This document shows positions 48,438-57,575 of a stretch of DNA of 64,000 bases, one piece after another; the stretch's first letter is position 1, and every line of letters begins with the position of its first letter. The stretch spans positions 124,001 through 188,000 of the forward strand of contig NZ_JAUSUL010000001.1 of NCBI RefSeq assembly GCF_030814015.1, read 5' to 3'. Source of the stretch: Amorphus orientalis (GTDB lineage: Bacteria; Pseudomonadota; Alphaproteobacteria; Rhizobiales; Amorphaceae). The position numbers were made by a program, and so were the translations under genes. The notes under the pieces are model-generated. The model did no database searches. It was not told where the DNA came from and was given only the letters and a program-made list of their open reading frames with translations.

Positions 48438-49022
48438 TCAGCGGTCCGGGCCGGGGCGACGCCTCAGCTGGACGTAGAAAGCACCATCGCCGCCGTGGCC
48501 GCGATGGGCGACGGCCATCCCGACGATCAGCGGCCTCAGATCGGAGGCTTCCAGCCAGTGCGGAAGCTGGCGGCGGAGCACACCCGCTTCTTCGTCACCG
48601 CTCCTGCCCTTGCCGGTGATGATCAGCACGATCCGGCCGCCCCGCGCCTGAGCCGATATCAGAAACGCCCGCAGCGCTCCGTGCGCGGCCTGCTGACGCA
48701 TGCCGTGCATGTCCAGCCGGCCATCGATCGGCAGGGCACCGCGCGCGATCTTCTGTAAGGTCCGCCGCTCGATCGGCGCCGGCCGGGAACTGCGGTGCCG
48801 GGGTGCAGGCGGGGCCTGGGGCACTGCAGCGACCTTCCGCACAGGCGCTTTCGGCGCCGTCCGTGGGTCCGGCCCGGAAAGATCGTCCGCCGGCGGCGCA
48901 GGCTCCTGCGGATCCAGCGACTTTTCCGGACGCAACGGCATCACGCTCTCGGCCACCTTCGACCAGAGGGCGCGCTCCTCGTCGCTGAGGCGGCGGGGAC
49001 CGCGTCGTCGCCTAACCGCCAT
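48438..49022 (-). CDS. Smr-domain protein
   Basis: 194 residues. The C-terminal ~85 residues are an Smr domain: LDMHGMRQQAAHGALRAFL with the DxHG motif, IVLIITGKGRSG and the end AHRGHGGDGAFYVQLRRRP. The first 100 residues are disordered and Arg/Pro-rich. Smr domains nick nucleic acid, often on collided ribosomes. Start ATG 49022 overlaps the end of mltA by 11 bases. It is the last gene of timA-mltA-smr. Confidence 0.87.
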   Translation of the reverse strand: MAVRRRRGPRRLSDEERALWSKVAESVMPLRPEKSLDPQEPAPPADDLSGPDPRTAPKAPVRKVAAVPQAPPAPRHRSSRPAPIERRTLQKIARGALPIDGRLDMHGMRQQAAHGALRAFLISAQARGGRIVLIITGKGRSGDEEAGVLRRQLPHWLEASDLRPLIVGMAVAHRGHGGDGAFYVQLRRRPGPDR

Positions 49023-50172
49023 CCGTCTGCTCGCCGCCATCGCAGCGTCTGGGAACGAGCCGGTACACCGTCGCGGAATGCTTGATCCGGCCGGCGCGCT
49101 CGCCCGCCGCGGCCCCAGAGCCGAAAAAGATGTCCCCACGCGCCTCGCCGACGATCGCGGACCCCCGGTCCTCGGCGATCATGAGGCGACGGAACGGCTG
49201 CCCGCCGGTTCCCGGATCGGCAGGCAGGCGCGCATCAATCCAGAGCGGCTCGCCGAAACCGTGATGGGCGAGATCGACGGCGAGGCTGACTTCGGGAACG
49301 AGGCTCTTGCCGGCCGCGCCGACCGGTCCGTCAGTTTCCGCCAGTCCCTCGACGGGCGCGAAGAAGATGTAGGACGGGTTCATGCCCATGATCTCGCGCG
49401 CCTCGTCCGGATGCGCCTTCAGCCAGTCCCTCAGACGCGGATAGTCGAGGTCCTCGCGGGCGATGTGGCCGCGTTCCACGACGATCCGCCCGATCGGCAC
49501 ATAGGGATGCCCGGTCTTTCCGGCGTAGCTGACCCGCATGGTCGAGCCGTCGGCGAAACGCAGGCGGCCTGAGCCCTGCACATGGAGAAAGAACGCATCC
49601 ACCGGATCCGCAAGCCAGGCGAGTTCGAGCCCGCGGTCCGAAAGTGCGCCGTCGCGGATGACCGCGCGGTCCGGGTAGGGTTCGAGTCCGGTTTCGGTCG
49701 ATCGGGCGAATTCGAGATTGTCCGGAAATCCGGCGGGACGGTTGCCGTCGTTGACACCGACAAGATCATCGGGCCGCCGGTGGAGCGGAACGGAGAACTC
49801 CGCGCTCGGCTCCCTCGCGGCCTCCATCTCGGGCTCGAAATATCCCGTTACAAAGCCCTTCCCGGGCCCCGCGACGATTTCGGGGCGGAACCAGATCTCA
49901 AAAAAGGTCCGCGCGACGTGGTCATCTACGTCAGCGGGCAGGGCGCGCTGGGCATTGCAGACCGGGGCATATTCCGGATGGCGCTCGCCGATCTCGGGGC
50001 AATGCCGTCGGAATGTGGCCAGGGAGGCGGCCAACGGCGCATCGGTCCAGCCGGCCAGCATCTCGAAGCCTGCATCGCATGTAGTTGCGAACGCCATCGA
50101 AGCCGCTCCGCATGCAGCGCTCACGCAGCCGGCCAGCACCAGCCGGCCGACGCGGCCACGCCATGCACCCAT
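49012..50172 (-). CDS. mltA: Membrane-bound lytic murein transglycosylase A
   Basis: Cuts peptidoglycan glycan strands, forming anhydro ends. 386 residues with an N-terminal export signal; the Cys in VLAGCVSAACG might be a lipobox. Family signatures: VTGYFEPEMEA, FFLHVQGSGRLRFADGS, MNPSYIFF and a C-terminal 3D-domain (LWIDARLP, RLMIAEDRGSAIVG) with catalytic Asp. ATG 50172 overlaps the timA stop (TGATG); a TTG one codon earlier is less likely. Confidence 0.93.
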   Translation of the reverse strand: MGAWRGRVGRLVLAGCVSAACGAASMAFATTCDAGFEMLAGWTDAPLAASLATFRRHCPEIGERHPEYAPVCNAQRALPADVDDHVARTFFEIWFRPEIVAGPGKGFVTGYFEPEMEAAREPSAEFSVPLHRRPDDLVGVNDGNRPAGFPDNLEFARSTETGLEPYPDRAVIRDGALSDRGLELAWLADPVDAFFLHVQGSGRLRFADGSTMRVSYAGKTGHPYVPIGRIVVERGHIAREDLDYPRLRDWLKAHPDEAREIMGMNPSYIFFAPVEGLAETDGPVGAAGKSLVPEVSLAVDLAHHGFGEPLWIDARLPADPGTGGQPFRRLMIAEDRGSAIVGEARGDIFFGSGAAAGERAGRIKHSATVYRLVPRRCDGGEQTDGG

Positions 50173-50885
50173 CAAGCCGATTCGGTCGCGACGAGCTTCC
50201 AGTTCGGATCCGGATCGCGGACATCGCGTGCGAAGGTCCAGATATCGGTCACTTCCACGACCTTGTTCGGATCCCCGTCGATCACGGCGCCCTCGGCATC
50301 GTAGGTCGCGGAAATCATCTGGCTCTCGAAGCGGACGGTGACCTGGGCCGTGGAGTCCTTGAGCGCGGCGTCGCTGATCTCGGCCTTCTCGATGCCGATC
50401 AGGGTCGACGACACCCGCTCCTGACGCTTCTCGCGCTCGTCGATGGCGCCGACGAAACCGTCGAGCACGTCCTTCGACAGAAGCGGCGTCAGGGCCTTCC
50501 GATCCCCGTCGGCGAACGCCGTGACGATCATCTCGTAAGCCGCGCGGGCCCCTTCCAGGAAGGACTTCGGTTCGAAGCTCGCATCCGCCTCGGCAATTGC
50601 CGAAAGGCCATCATAGAGCGGCGTTCCGGGTTTCGCGGCCGTCTGAATGCGCTCGGCCGGGCTTGCCGCGGCCGTCCCGGAGGGCTCGGTGCTCGGGCGC
50701 GGGAGCGTGACCACGTTGTCGTGACCGGACTCGCCTGCCGGTTCGCTCCGCTCGCGGGCGGAATAGGGATCGAACGGACGCCGTTCGTTGCCCGTGCGTC
50801 GACCGAGCACACTGCGCAGGCGCAGAAATATCGCCACCGCCAACGCAAGGAAGATGACATTGTAGATGTCGAAGAACTCGCTCAT
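50172..50885 (-). CDS. Tim44-domain protein (TimA)
   Basis: 237-residue protein with one N-terminal membrane helix (FFDIYNVIFLALAVAIFLRLRSVLG), a Pro/Ser linker and a C-terminal Tim44-like domain (DASFEPKSFLEGARAAYEMIVTAFADGDRKAL). This alphaproteobacterial relative of mitochondrial Tim44 is always found by mltA and fxsA/secB. Its role, perhaps in envelope or inner-membrane protein assembly, is not settled. Confidence 0.9.
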   Translation of the reverse strand: MSEFFDIYNVIFLALAVAIFLRLRSVLGRRTGNERRPFDPYSARERSEPAGESGHDNVVTLPRPSTEPSGTAAASPAERIQTAAKPGTPLYDGLSAIAEADASFEPKSFLEGARAAYEMIVTAFADGDRKALTPLLSKDVLDGFVGAIDEREKRQERVSSTLIGIEKAEISDAALKDSTAQVTVRFESQMISATYDAEGAVIDGDPNKVVEVTDIWTFARDVRDPDPNWKLVATESA

Positions 50886-51204
50886 TCCCTGCTACCGTTC
50901 GGCTCTTACACGGCCCGCATCCGTCGCGGAGCGTTCCTCACTGATCACTTTGGGTGCGTCCCGGGTTCGAACATCGGGTCGATCCCCATGGGCCTAATGT
51001 AATGCCCGAACCGTGCTGATAAAGGCGTCGGGCCAAATGACACCGCCGATACCCTATCGAACCGGGACATGCGGGTCCATCTCAGATCGCCCCTCGCATC
51101 GAAGATCCGAGGGCCCATATCCGGTCAGAGCGACGGGATCACTTGCGCCCCAAGCGGCGAACGTGCCCATCTTGAGATCTCCGACGGAAGATGATGACGC
51201 CTCC
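50886..51204. other. Divergent gap between timA and fxsA
   Basis: 319 bases with no gene. Both flanking genes start outward from it, so it must hold two promoters, but no clear -35/-10 pair, EcfG box or known operator stands out. A TTCGAAC stretch near 50963 resembles a tRNA T-loop by chance only. Confidence 0.6.
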
Positions 51205-51729
51205 ATGCCAGCCGGACTTCTGATTTTCATTGCCCTGCTTGCGATCCCCGCCACGGAGATCGCAGTCTTCGTTCTCGTCGGTGGCGTGATCGGCGTTCTG
51301 CCTACGATCGCGCTCGTCTTTCTGACGGCGGTGATCGGCAGCGTCCTGCTGCGCCATCAGGGCCTGTCGCTGCTGACCCGGATCAGATCGGAGATGGACG
51401 CCGGCCGTGTGCCCGGCTCGGAGCTCGGTCACGGTGCCATGATCCTGGCGGCCGGCGTTCTCCTGCTGACCCCGGGCTTCGTGACCGACACGATCGGCTT
51501 CCTTCTGTTCGTGCCACCGGTCCGGGAAGGCATCTGGCGGTTCATCCGCTCCCGGATCGCCGTCACGGTGGTCCAGCCCGAGGCCGGACGACGGCCGACC
51601 GGGGGCAGGGATGGTCCCGTGGTCGATCTCAACGAAGGCGAGTACGGACCCGCCAACTCCGAGTCCCCCTGGTCGCAGAGCCCCGACTCAAGCCGTTCCC
51701 AGGACCGGATCGACCGTCCGAAGCCTTGA
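51205..51729 (+). CDS. fxsA: FxsA-family membrane protein
   Basis: 174 residues with three to four helices. Motifs match FxsA: LLIFIALLAIPATEIAVFVLVGGVIG, TAVIGSVLLRHQGLSLLTRI and AAGVLLLTPGFVTDTIGFLLFVPPVR. The C-terminus is a polar tail. E. coli FxsA affects phage F exclusion; the general role is unknown. ATG 51205 is chosen for the family N-terminus; the longer frame is spurious. Next to secB, as usual for the order. Confidence 0.88.
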   Translation: MPAGLLIFIALLAIPATEIAVFVLVGGVIGVLPTIALVFLTAVIGSVLLRHQGLSLLTRIRSEMDAGRVPGSELGHGAMILAAGVLLLTPGFVTDTIGFLLFVPPVREGIWRFIRSRIAVTVVQPEAGRRPTGGRDGPVVDLNEGEYGPANSESPWSQSPDSSRSQDRIDRPKP

Positions 51730-51812
51730 GAACCGTTTGGAATTCGCGTAGGCGCTGAGCCCTGCTTCATTCCTTTCGCCGCCGGAGCGCGGCCAACCGA
51801 CGGATCTGCCCA

Positions 51813-52316
51813 ATGAGCGACACTTCTTCTTCCCAGGGCGCGCAGCCGGCCGGCTCGGGCGAGAGCGCCGGTGCCCAGCCCTCCATCCGGGTGCTTGCCC
51901 AGTACGCGAAGGATCTCTCCTTCGAAAATCCCCAGGCCCCGGCGTCGCTTCAGCAGCAGTCCCAGTCCCCGAAAATCAACATCGACGTGAACGTCACGGC
52001 GCGGGGGCTTTCGGAAACCGACTTCGAAGTGACGCTGAAGCTCCAGGCCCAGGCGGGCGAAGGCGACAGCGCATTGTTTCACGTGGAACTCGACTATGCC
52101 GGCATCTTCCGGCTCCAGAACATGCCGAAGGAGCACATCCATCCGTTCCTTCTGATCGAGGCGCCGCGGATGCTGTTCCCGTTCGCGCGGCAGATCGTCG
52201 CCGAGGCCACGCGCAATGGCGGCTTCCCGCCGCTCATGATCGATCCGGTGGATTTCGCGGCCCTCTACCGCCGCAACCTGGCCGAAGCCCAGAATTCCTC
52301 GGCCGCGACCAACTGA
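51813..52316 (+). CDS. secB: Protein-export chaperone SecB
   Basis: 167-residue cytoplasmic chaperone that keeps preproteins unfolded for SecA. Family parts: [46 protein letters not shown] and [31 protein letters not shown]. Normal length. The codons for the FHVEL part also form a ParB-site-like sequence. The downstream gene dnaQ is convergent. Confidence 0.95.
   Translation: MSDTSSSQGAQPAGSGESAGAQPSIRVLAQYAKDLSFENPQAPASLQQQSQSPKINIDVNVTARGLSETDFEVTLKLQAQAGEGDSALFHVELDYAGIFRLQNMPKEHIHPFLLIEAPRMLFPFARQIVAEATRNGGFPPLMIDPVDFAALYRRNLAEAQNSSAATN
52075..52090. other. parS-like ParB-binding site inside secB
   Basis: TGTTTCACGTGGAACT matches the known bacterial parS consensus (TGTTYCACGTGRAACA) at 15 of 16 positions; the last base differs. 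It is 4.2 kb left of the putative origin. Its overlap with the FHVEL codons of secB could be coincidence, so confidence is lower than for the two sites on the right. Confidence 0.6.
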
Positions 52317-52336
52317 CGTCCGACATCGGCCTCGAC

Positions 52337-52358
52337 GGAGGGATCAGACGATCCTTCC
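52337..52358. terminator. Convergent-gene hairpin between secB and dnaQ
   Basis: Arms GGAGGGATC and GATCCTTCC pair at eight of nine positions plus a G-U type mismatch, around AGAC. It lies between the two convergent stops and may act in both directions; no T-run is present. Confidence 0.5.
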
Positions 52359-52389
52359 GCGGGGACTTCGACCCGGCTCGCCCGACGCC

Positions 52390-53127
52390 TCAGGCACGGC
52401 GCTCCCGGGCGTCTCCGGCGGATCCCGGCTGATAGGTCTGCCAGATGCTGTCCGGGCCCAGCTTTTCCACGAACGCGGCATGGGCGGCCAGATCGTCCTC
52501 GGAAATCCGAGGCGCCAGCGGCGTCGGGCGGGCGCGCACCGGCTTTCTTTCCCCGAATGTGGCCGATCCCTGGCCGGCCTCCTGGGTATCGGTCGACACC
52601 AACGTCAGCGCCGCCTGGCGGCCGCCGATCAGCTCCAGATAGACTTCGGCAAGAAGCTCGGAGTCGAGCAATGCGCCGTGCTTTTCCCGACGTGAATTAT
52701 CGATCCCGTAGCGGCTGCAGAGCGCGTCGAGGCTGTTGCCGCCGCCGGGATGCTTGCGGCGGGCCAGGGCCAGCGTGTCGACCACGCGATGGCTTCCGAT
52801 CGCCATCCGCTTGAGGAGCCCGAGCTCCCAGTTGATGAAGCCCATGTCGAAATCGGCGTTGTGGATCACAAGCGGATCGTCACCGATGAACTCGAGGAAG
52901 CTTTCCACCACCGCTGCGAAGACCGGCTTGTCCCTGAGAAAGTCCGTCGACAGCCCGTGCACGCGGAACGCTTCGTCGGGAACGTCGCGCTCGGGGTTGA
53001 TGTAGACGTGGAAATGCTGGCCGGACGGGATGTGGTTGACGAGTTCGACCGCGCCGATCTCGACCAGCCGGTCACCGGTCTTCGGGTTCAGACCCGTCGT
53101 CTCCGTGTCGAGGACGATTTCGCGCAT
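52390..53127 (-). CDS. dnaQ: DNA polymerase III epsilon subunit
   Basis: Proofreading 3'-5' exonuclease of the replicative polymerase. 245 residues with Exo I DTETTG (6-11), Exo II VIHNADFDMGFI and Exo III RREKHGALLDSELLAEVYLEL. A long linker and C-terminal tail follow. ATG 53127 is the family start. It is the distal gene of the leftward operon from the origin, 57 bases behind coaE. Confidence 0.94.
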   Translation of the reverse strand: MREIVLDTETTGLNPKTGDRLVEIGAVELVNHIPSGQHFHVYINPERDVPDEAFRVHGLSTDFLRDKPVFAAVVESFLEFIGDDPLVIHNADFDMGFINWELGLLKRMAIGSHRVVDTLALARRKHPGGGNSLDALCSRYGIDNSRREKHGALLDSELLAEVYLELIGGRQAALTLVSTDTQEAGQGSATFGERKPVRARPTPLAPRISEDDLAAHAAFVEKLGPDSIWQTYQPGSAGDARERRA

Positions 53128-53183
53128 CAAGCTCACCACTCAAGTTCATAGATGTTGTGGCACAGCCGCACCCCGGCACACAA

Positions 53184-53789
53184 TCAAGCGTGGGGGCTTT
53201 TCCCCGTCATGAAGGCGGTTGCGGCCAGGATCGAACGGACGCGATCGCGGGCCGCCTCCATTCCAAGCCCCGTATCCACCAGATAGTGGGCGCGCAGACG
53301 CTTGGCCGAATCAGGCATCTGCTTGGAAAGGATGCCTTCGAAGCGCTCCACCGTCATCCCGTCCCGGCCCAGGACGCGCTTGCGCTGGATTTCGGCGTCC
53401 GCCGTCACGACGACGACCGCGTCGACCGCCGTCTCGCGGCCGGTCTCGAACAACAGCGGGATATCGAGAACCCCGCATCGGGCCAGGGAGTCCCGTGCCC
53501 GCTGAAGGAACGCCCGTTCCTCTTCGCGGACAAGAGGATGGATCAGCGCCTCAAGGCGCCGCATCTCGGTCTCGTTGCCGATGACCCGCTCGCCAAGCAG
53601 GCGCCGATCGACCTGGCCATCGACCACCACACCCGGAAAGGCCTCCTCCATCGCGGCAACCGCCCTGCCGCGATAGAGCTCATGAACGGCGCGATCGGCA
53701 TCGTAGACGGGCACACCTTCGTCGGCGAACATCCGGGCCGTCGTGGACTTTCCCATGCCGATTGATCCGGTCAGACCAAGGACGATCAT
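53184..53789 (-). CDS. coaE: Dephospho-CoA kinase
   Basis: Last step of coenzyme A synthesis. 201 residues; P-loop GLTGSIGMGKST (5-16), DADRAVHELY and the lid region IQRKRVLGRDGMT are typical. The ATG overlaps the aroE stop by four bases. Confidence 0.95.
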   Translation of the reverse strand: MIVLGLTGSIGMGKSTTARMFADEGVPVYDADRAVHELYRGRAVAAMEEAFPGVVVDGQVDRRLLGERVIGNETEMRRLEALIHPLVREEERAFLQRARDSLARCGVLDIPLLFETGRETAVDAVVVVTADAEIQRKRVLGRDGMTVERFEGILSKQMPDSAKRLRAHYLVDTGLGMEAARDRVRSILAATAFMTGKSPHA

Positions 53790-54625
53790 GACGCACCCGC
53801 GAGATCGGCAAGCACCGCCGCGCGGAGACGGTCTGTGATCTCCGGGCGCCGCCCGAACCAGCGCTCGAAGCCCGGGGCGGCCTGGTGAAGCAGCATTCCG
53901 AGGCCATCCACCGTTCTGAGCCCCCGCTGCCGCGCCTGGCGGAGGAGGCCGGTCTCAAGCGGCACGTAAACGATATCGGCGACGACTGTTGCGTCGGCGG
54001 CTCCGGCAAGATCGATCGGCACCTGCCCCTTGCCGGCCATACCAAGACTGGTCGTATTCACGACCAATCCGTAGGAGCCGAGGTCCCCGGCAAGCGCCGA
54101 ATAGTCGGCGCTCCTGGCGTCCGGATAGGCGTCGGCGAGCTGATCGGCCCGTTCCTTCGTCCGGTTCGCAATCACCACCTGCAGTCCGCGCGAGATCAAC
54201 CCATAGACCACGGCCCGTGCAGCCCCGCCGGCACCGATGACGAGCGCATCCCCTTCAGCGTCCTCCCATCCGGGCGCCTTCTCGTCGAGATTGGCCAGGA
54301 ATCCGTGGACGTCCGTGTTGTCGCCGAGAAGGCGGTCCCCTTCGAGCCAGAGCGTGTTCACGGCCCCGAGCGCTTCGGCCGTCCCGGAAAGGTCGTCGCA
54401 GGCCGACGCCGCGGCGATCTTGTGCGGTACCGTGACATTCGCACCGACAAGCCCGCTGGAGCGAAACGTCGTGAAGAACGTTTCGGCAGTCTCTGGTGAC
54501 ACGGCAATTGCGTCGTAGGCCCCCGGCAGGCCGTAGGTCTGAAGCCAGAACCGGTGGATCAGCGGTGACCGCGAATGCGCGATCGGCCAGCCGATGACGC
54601 CTGATTTCGGACCATCCAGGCTCAC
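53786..54625 (-). CDS. aroE: Shikimate dehydrogenase
   Basis: Reduces 3-dehydroshikimate with NADPH. 279 residues. The substrate motif SRSPLIHRFWL, the catalytic Lys in NVTVPHKIAAA and the NADP motif GAGGAARAVVYGL are clear. The start is GTG 54625, which overlaps the maf stop by four bases. Confidence 0.95.
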   Translation of the reverse strand: MSLDGPKSGVIGWPIAHSRSPLIHRFWLQTYGLPGAYDAIAVSPETAETFFTTFRSSGLVGANVTVPHKIAAASACDDLSGTAEALGAVNTLWLEGDRLLGDNTDVHGFLANLDEKAPGWEDAEGDALVIGAGGAARAVVYGLISRGLQVVIANRTKERADQLADAYPDARSADYSALAGDLGSYGLVVNTTSLGMAGKGQVPIDLAGAADATVVADIVYVPLETGLLRQARQRGLRTVDGLGMLLHQAAPGFERWFGRRPEITDRLRAAVLADLAGAS

Positions 54626-55254
54626 GATGCCGCAATCCCGATGGAGCGGAGATAACCCAGCAGCGGCAGCAAAGGGAGCCCGAGGATCGTGAAGAAGTCG
54701 CCTTCCACCTTTTCGAACAGCTGAACTCCGACGCCCTCCAGATGGTAGGCGCCGACGCTCTCGAGCGCGCGCGAACCGGCCACCTCGATATAGTCATCGA
54801 GAAATCGGTCCGAAAAATCCCGCATGGTCAGCCGGGCCGTTTCCACCGCCTGCCAGGTAATTTCCTGACCCCGAACGCAGGTGACCGCCGAATGAAGCAC
54901 ATGGCTCTTGCCACGGAGCCGCACGAGCTGATTGCGCGCCTGGTCCAGATCATCCGGCTTCACGAACCGCTCGCCATCCAGGTCGAGGGTCTGATCGGCG
55001 CCGACGACCAGGGCATCGGGAAACTGGGCGCTGACGGCAAGGGCCTTCACACCCGCCAAATGAGCGGCGATCTGACCCGGATCACGGGTCATGCGACCTT
55101 CGTTCAACTCTTCCTTCCGCTCGTCGATGTCCGCGGCCGCGGTGGAAAAGCTCAATCCGGCAGCAGCCATCATGCGGGAGCGTGCAGCGCTCCGCGAGGC
55201 GAGAACCAGGGAGGTCTCGTCAGCCCGTTCCGTCTTCTGTGAGGCTCGAAGCAT
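54622..55254 (-). CDS. maf: Maf-like nucleotide pyrophosphatase
   Basis: 210 residues. Hydrolyses nucleotide triphosphates such as dTTP or m7GTP. ASRSAARSRMMAAAG near the N-terminus is the phosphate-binding motif; the middle GADQTLDLDG carries the catalytic Asp. It overlaps the end of ppsR by 35 bases and the start of aroE by four. Confidence 0.92.
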   Translation of the reverse strand: MLRASQKTERADETSLVLASRSAARSRMMAAAGLSFSTAAADIDERKEELNEGRMTRDPGQIAAHLAGVKALAVSAQFPDALVVGADQTLDLDGERFVKPDDLDQARNQLVRLRGKSHVLHSAVTCVRGQEITWQAVETARLTMRDFSDRFLDDYIEVAGSRALESVGAYHLEGVGVQLFEKVEGDFFTILGLPLLPLLGYLRSIGIAAS

Positions 55255-56077
55255 ATCTGCGATCGTTCAATAGCGCCAAGATCGACGCGGCGGTTTCTTC
55301 GATGGAGCGGCGGGTGACGTCAATGATCGGCCAACCGTTTTCGGCGCACAGGCGCCGCGTGTGCGCAATTTCGCGGGCCACCGCCTGCCGGTCAACATAG
55401 TCCCCGCGCGCCGGCTTGATCGCATTGAGCGAAAGCAGGCGATTTTCGCGCAGCTGGACGATCCGTTCGGGCGTGGCCACGAGGCCGACGACCAAGGGAC
55501 GTTCGGCGGTGAACAGGGTTTGCGGGACCGGCAGATCCTGAACGATCGGAATGTTGGTCGCCTTCACGCCCCGATTGGCCAGGTAGATGCTGGTCGGCGT
55601 TTTTGAGGTGCGGCTCACGCCGATGATGATCACATCGGCTTCTTCGATATCGTCGGGAACCGCGCCATCATCATGGACCATGACGAAGTTCAGCGCCTCG
55701 ATCCGGCGGAAATAGTCTGCATCCAGGGAATGCTGCGCCCCGATCCGGGAGATCGTGGGGACGTTCAGATAGGACTGAAGCACCTGCACGAGGGGATTGA
55801 GTACGTCGACGCACGGAACGCTCAGTTCGCGGCAATCGCGCAGAAGCCGCTCGGAAATCGTCTGATCCACCAGGGTGAACATCACGATGCCGGGGTTTTC
55901 CTCGACCGCGGACACGACCCGGTTCAGCTGATGATCGGTGCGCACCAGCGGGTAGACGTGTTCGATCGCCTCCACGTTCTCGTATCGGGCGATCGCCGCC
56001 CGGGAGACCGTCATGAGCGTTTCGCCGGTGGAATCCGAAACGAGATGGAGATGGAAGAAGGTCGGGACGTTTTCCAA
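55220..56077 (-). CDS. ppsR: Pyruvate phosphate dikinase regulatory protein (DUF299)
   Basis: Bifunctional kinase/pyrophosphorylase that switches pyruvate phosphate dikinase. 285 residues; FFHLHLVSDSTGETL at the N-terminus and the P-loop GVSRTSKTPTS near residue 150 are diagnostic. The start is TTG 56077, giving the family N-terminus MEN..FFHLHLVSDS; no ATG/GTG is near, and the ribosome-binding site is weak. First leftward gene next to the origin. Confidence 0.9.
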   Translation of the reverse strand: MENVPTFFHLHLVSDSTGETLMTVSRAAIARYENVEAIEHVYPLVRTDHQLNRVVSAVEENPGIVMFTLVDQTISERLLRDCRELSVPCVDVLNPLVQVLQSYLNVPTISRIGAQHSLDADYFRRIEALNFVMVHDDGAVPDDIEEADVIIIGVSRTSKTPTSIYLANRGVKATNIPIVQDLPVPQTLFTAERPLVVGLVATPERIVQLRENRLLSLNAIKPARGDYVDRQAVAREIAHTRRLCAENGWPIIDVTRRSIEETAASILALLNDRRYASSLTEDGTG

Positions 56078-56499
56078 GCTCGGGTCTCACAAACTGTGGG
56101 CAAGTGTGGGCAACTCGGCGAACCGCCCGCAGACGGCTGTCATGGTTGCGGATAGACCGGAATTCGTCCACCGCTTTGTCCCCGGGTGGACAGGTCGAAG
56201 AGTGAAGGATGAATAATGGGGATGATCGATCGCCGTCCTTATTCGTCCCCACGTCGTCCACCGCTTGCCCAGCCGGGATCGTCCGCCAAATGGTGCACCA
56301 GGGTGGCCGGGATTCCTCAGCCGAGAGCGAGTCAATATCTGTCTTTTCCCGGCTTGGGAGGGAAGTTCTTCCCGTCACTCCTGCGATCGGTTAGGGGAAA
56401 CGGTCATCTGCAAGGGCGTGTTAATTCCCTGCAGTTCGACCGCCTAATAGAAATAATAGGAATTAAGATTCAGATTCCTTTTTATAGGGGAGCCAGACG
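56078..56499. other. oriC: Putative chromosomal replication origin (oriC)
   Basis: A 422-base gene-free gap between ppsR (leftward) and hemE (rightward), which is where Caulobacter and Hyphomicrobiales chromosomes start. Two TGTGGGCAA 9-mers at 56095-56103 and 56105-56113 are ten bases apart and differ from the DnaA box (TGTGGATAA) at two positions. CGTCCACCGCTT occurs at 56165 and 56255, 90 bases apart. GANTC (CcrM) sites lie at 56311, 56329, 56467 and 56473. The 60 bases in front of hemE are AT-rich, fitting an unwinding element. There is no perfect DnaA box and no full CtrA site. Confidence 0.75.
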
Positions 56500-57546
56500 G
56501 TGGACGCAGAGGACCACACCAAGCCGACCCTTTTCGCGAAGGTGCTGAGAGGGGAGGCATCCAGCCCACCGCCGATCTGGCTGATGCGTCAGGCGGGACG
56601 CTATCTCCCCGAATACCGGGAGCTTCGAAGCCAATCTAAGGGCTTCCTCGATTTCTGCTATTCGCCGGATCTCGCCTCCGAGGCGACGTTGCAACCAATC
56701 CGGCGTTTCGGGTTCGATGCGGCAATCATCTTCTCTGACATCCTGGTGATCCCAGATGCTCTCGGACAGCCGGTCCGGTTCGAGGAAGGGGTCGGCCCAC
56801 GTCTCGATCCGCTTGCGCTCGATGCTCTGGACGATCTCGATCCCGGTCGGCTGTCCACCCACCTGGCGCCGGTTTACGAGGCGATTTCGCGAACCCGCCG
56901 GGCTTTGCCGGGCGATACGTCCCTGATCGGGTTCGCCGGCGCCCCCTGGACACTCGCGACCTACATGATCGCCGGTCGCACAACGCCGGATCAGGCACCG
57001 ACAAGGCGGGCGGCCTTTGCCGATCCGGACCGGTTCGACCGCCTGATCACCCTGCTTGCGGATTCCGTCGCGGAGCATCTGTGCGCCCAAGTCGACGCCG
57101 GATGCGATGCGCTCCAGATCTTCGACAGCTGGGCGGGAACGCTCGATACGTTGTCCTTTCCGCGCTGGTCGGCGGACGCGATCGTACGGATCGTCGGCCA
57201 TGTCCGCGGGAAGCATCCGAACGTGCCCATCATCGTTTTTCCCAGGAACGCCGGAGACAGGCTGCGGGACTTCGTGGAGACCGTGCGCCCTGACGCGGTC
57301 GGCCTCGATTGGTCCGTCTCGCAAGACATGGGCCGGGCGGTTCAGAAATCGGTTTGCGTTCAGGGCAATCTCGACCCGATGCGGCTCGTCGCGGGCGGCG
57401 AAGCGCTCAGGCGCGGGATCGACGCCATCCTCGAGACCTATTCGGATGGCCCGTTCGTCTTCAATCTGGGCCACGGGATCGTGCCGGAGACGCCGATTGC
57501 CCACGTCGAAGAGATGGTTGCCCAGGTCAGGGCGAGCTCCCGTTAG
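56500..57546 (+). CDS. hemE: Uroporphyrinogen decarboxylase
   Basis: Makes coproporphyrinogen III in haem synthesis. 348 residues; PPIWLMRQAGRYLPEYRE, FSDILVIPDALGQPV and NLGHGIVPETP are family signatures. The start is GTG 56500 with AGGGGAG seven bases upstream. It is the classical right flank of alphaproteobacterial oriC; hemJ follows after 29 bases. Confidence 0.96.
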   Translation: MDAEDHTKPTLFAKVLRGEASSPPPIWLMRQAGRYLPEYRELRSQSKGFLDFCYSPDLASEATLQPIRRFGFDAAIIFSDILVIPDALGQPVRFEEGVGPRLDPLALDALDDLDPGRLSTHLAPVYEAISRTRRALPGDTSLIGFAGAPWTLATYMIAGRTTPDQAPTRRAAFADPDRFDRLITLLADSVAEHLCAQVDAGCDALQIFDSWAGTLDTLSFPRWSADAIVRIVGHVRGKHPNVPIIVFPRNAGDRLRDFVETVRPDAVGLDWSVSQDMGRAVQKSVCVQGNLDPMRLVAGGEALRRGIDAILETYSDGPFVFNLGHGIVPETPIAHVEEMVAQVRASSR

Positions 57547-57575
57547 ACCGCTCGATGAGGAGCTGAGGACACCCC

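Noticed and set aside
50955-50975. tRNA T-arm-like GGGTTCGAAC
   Set aside because: No matching acceptor, D or anticodon stems around it.
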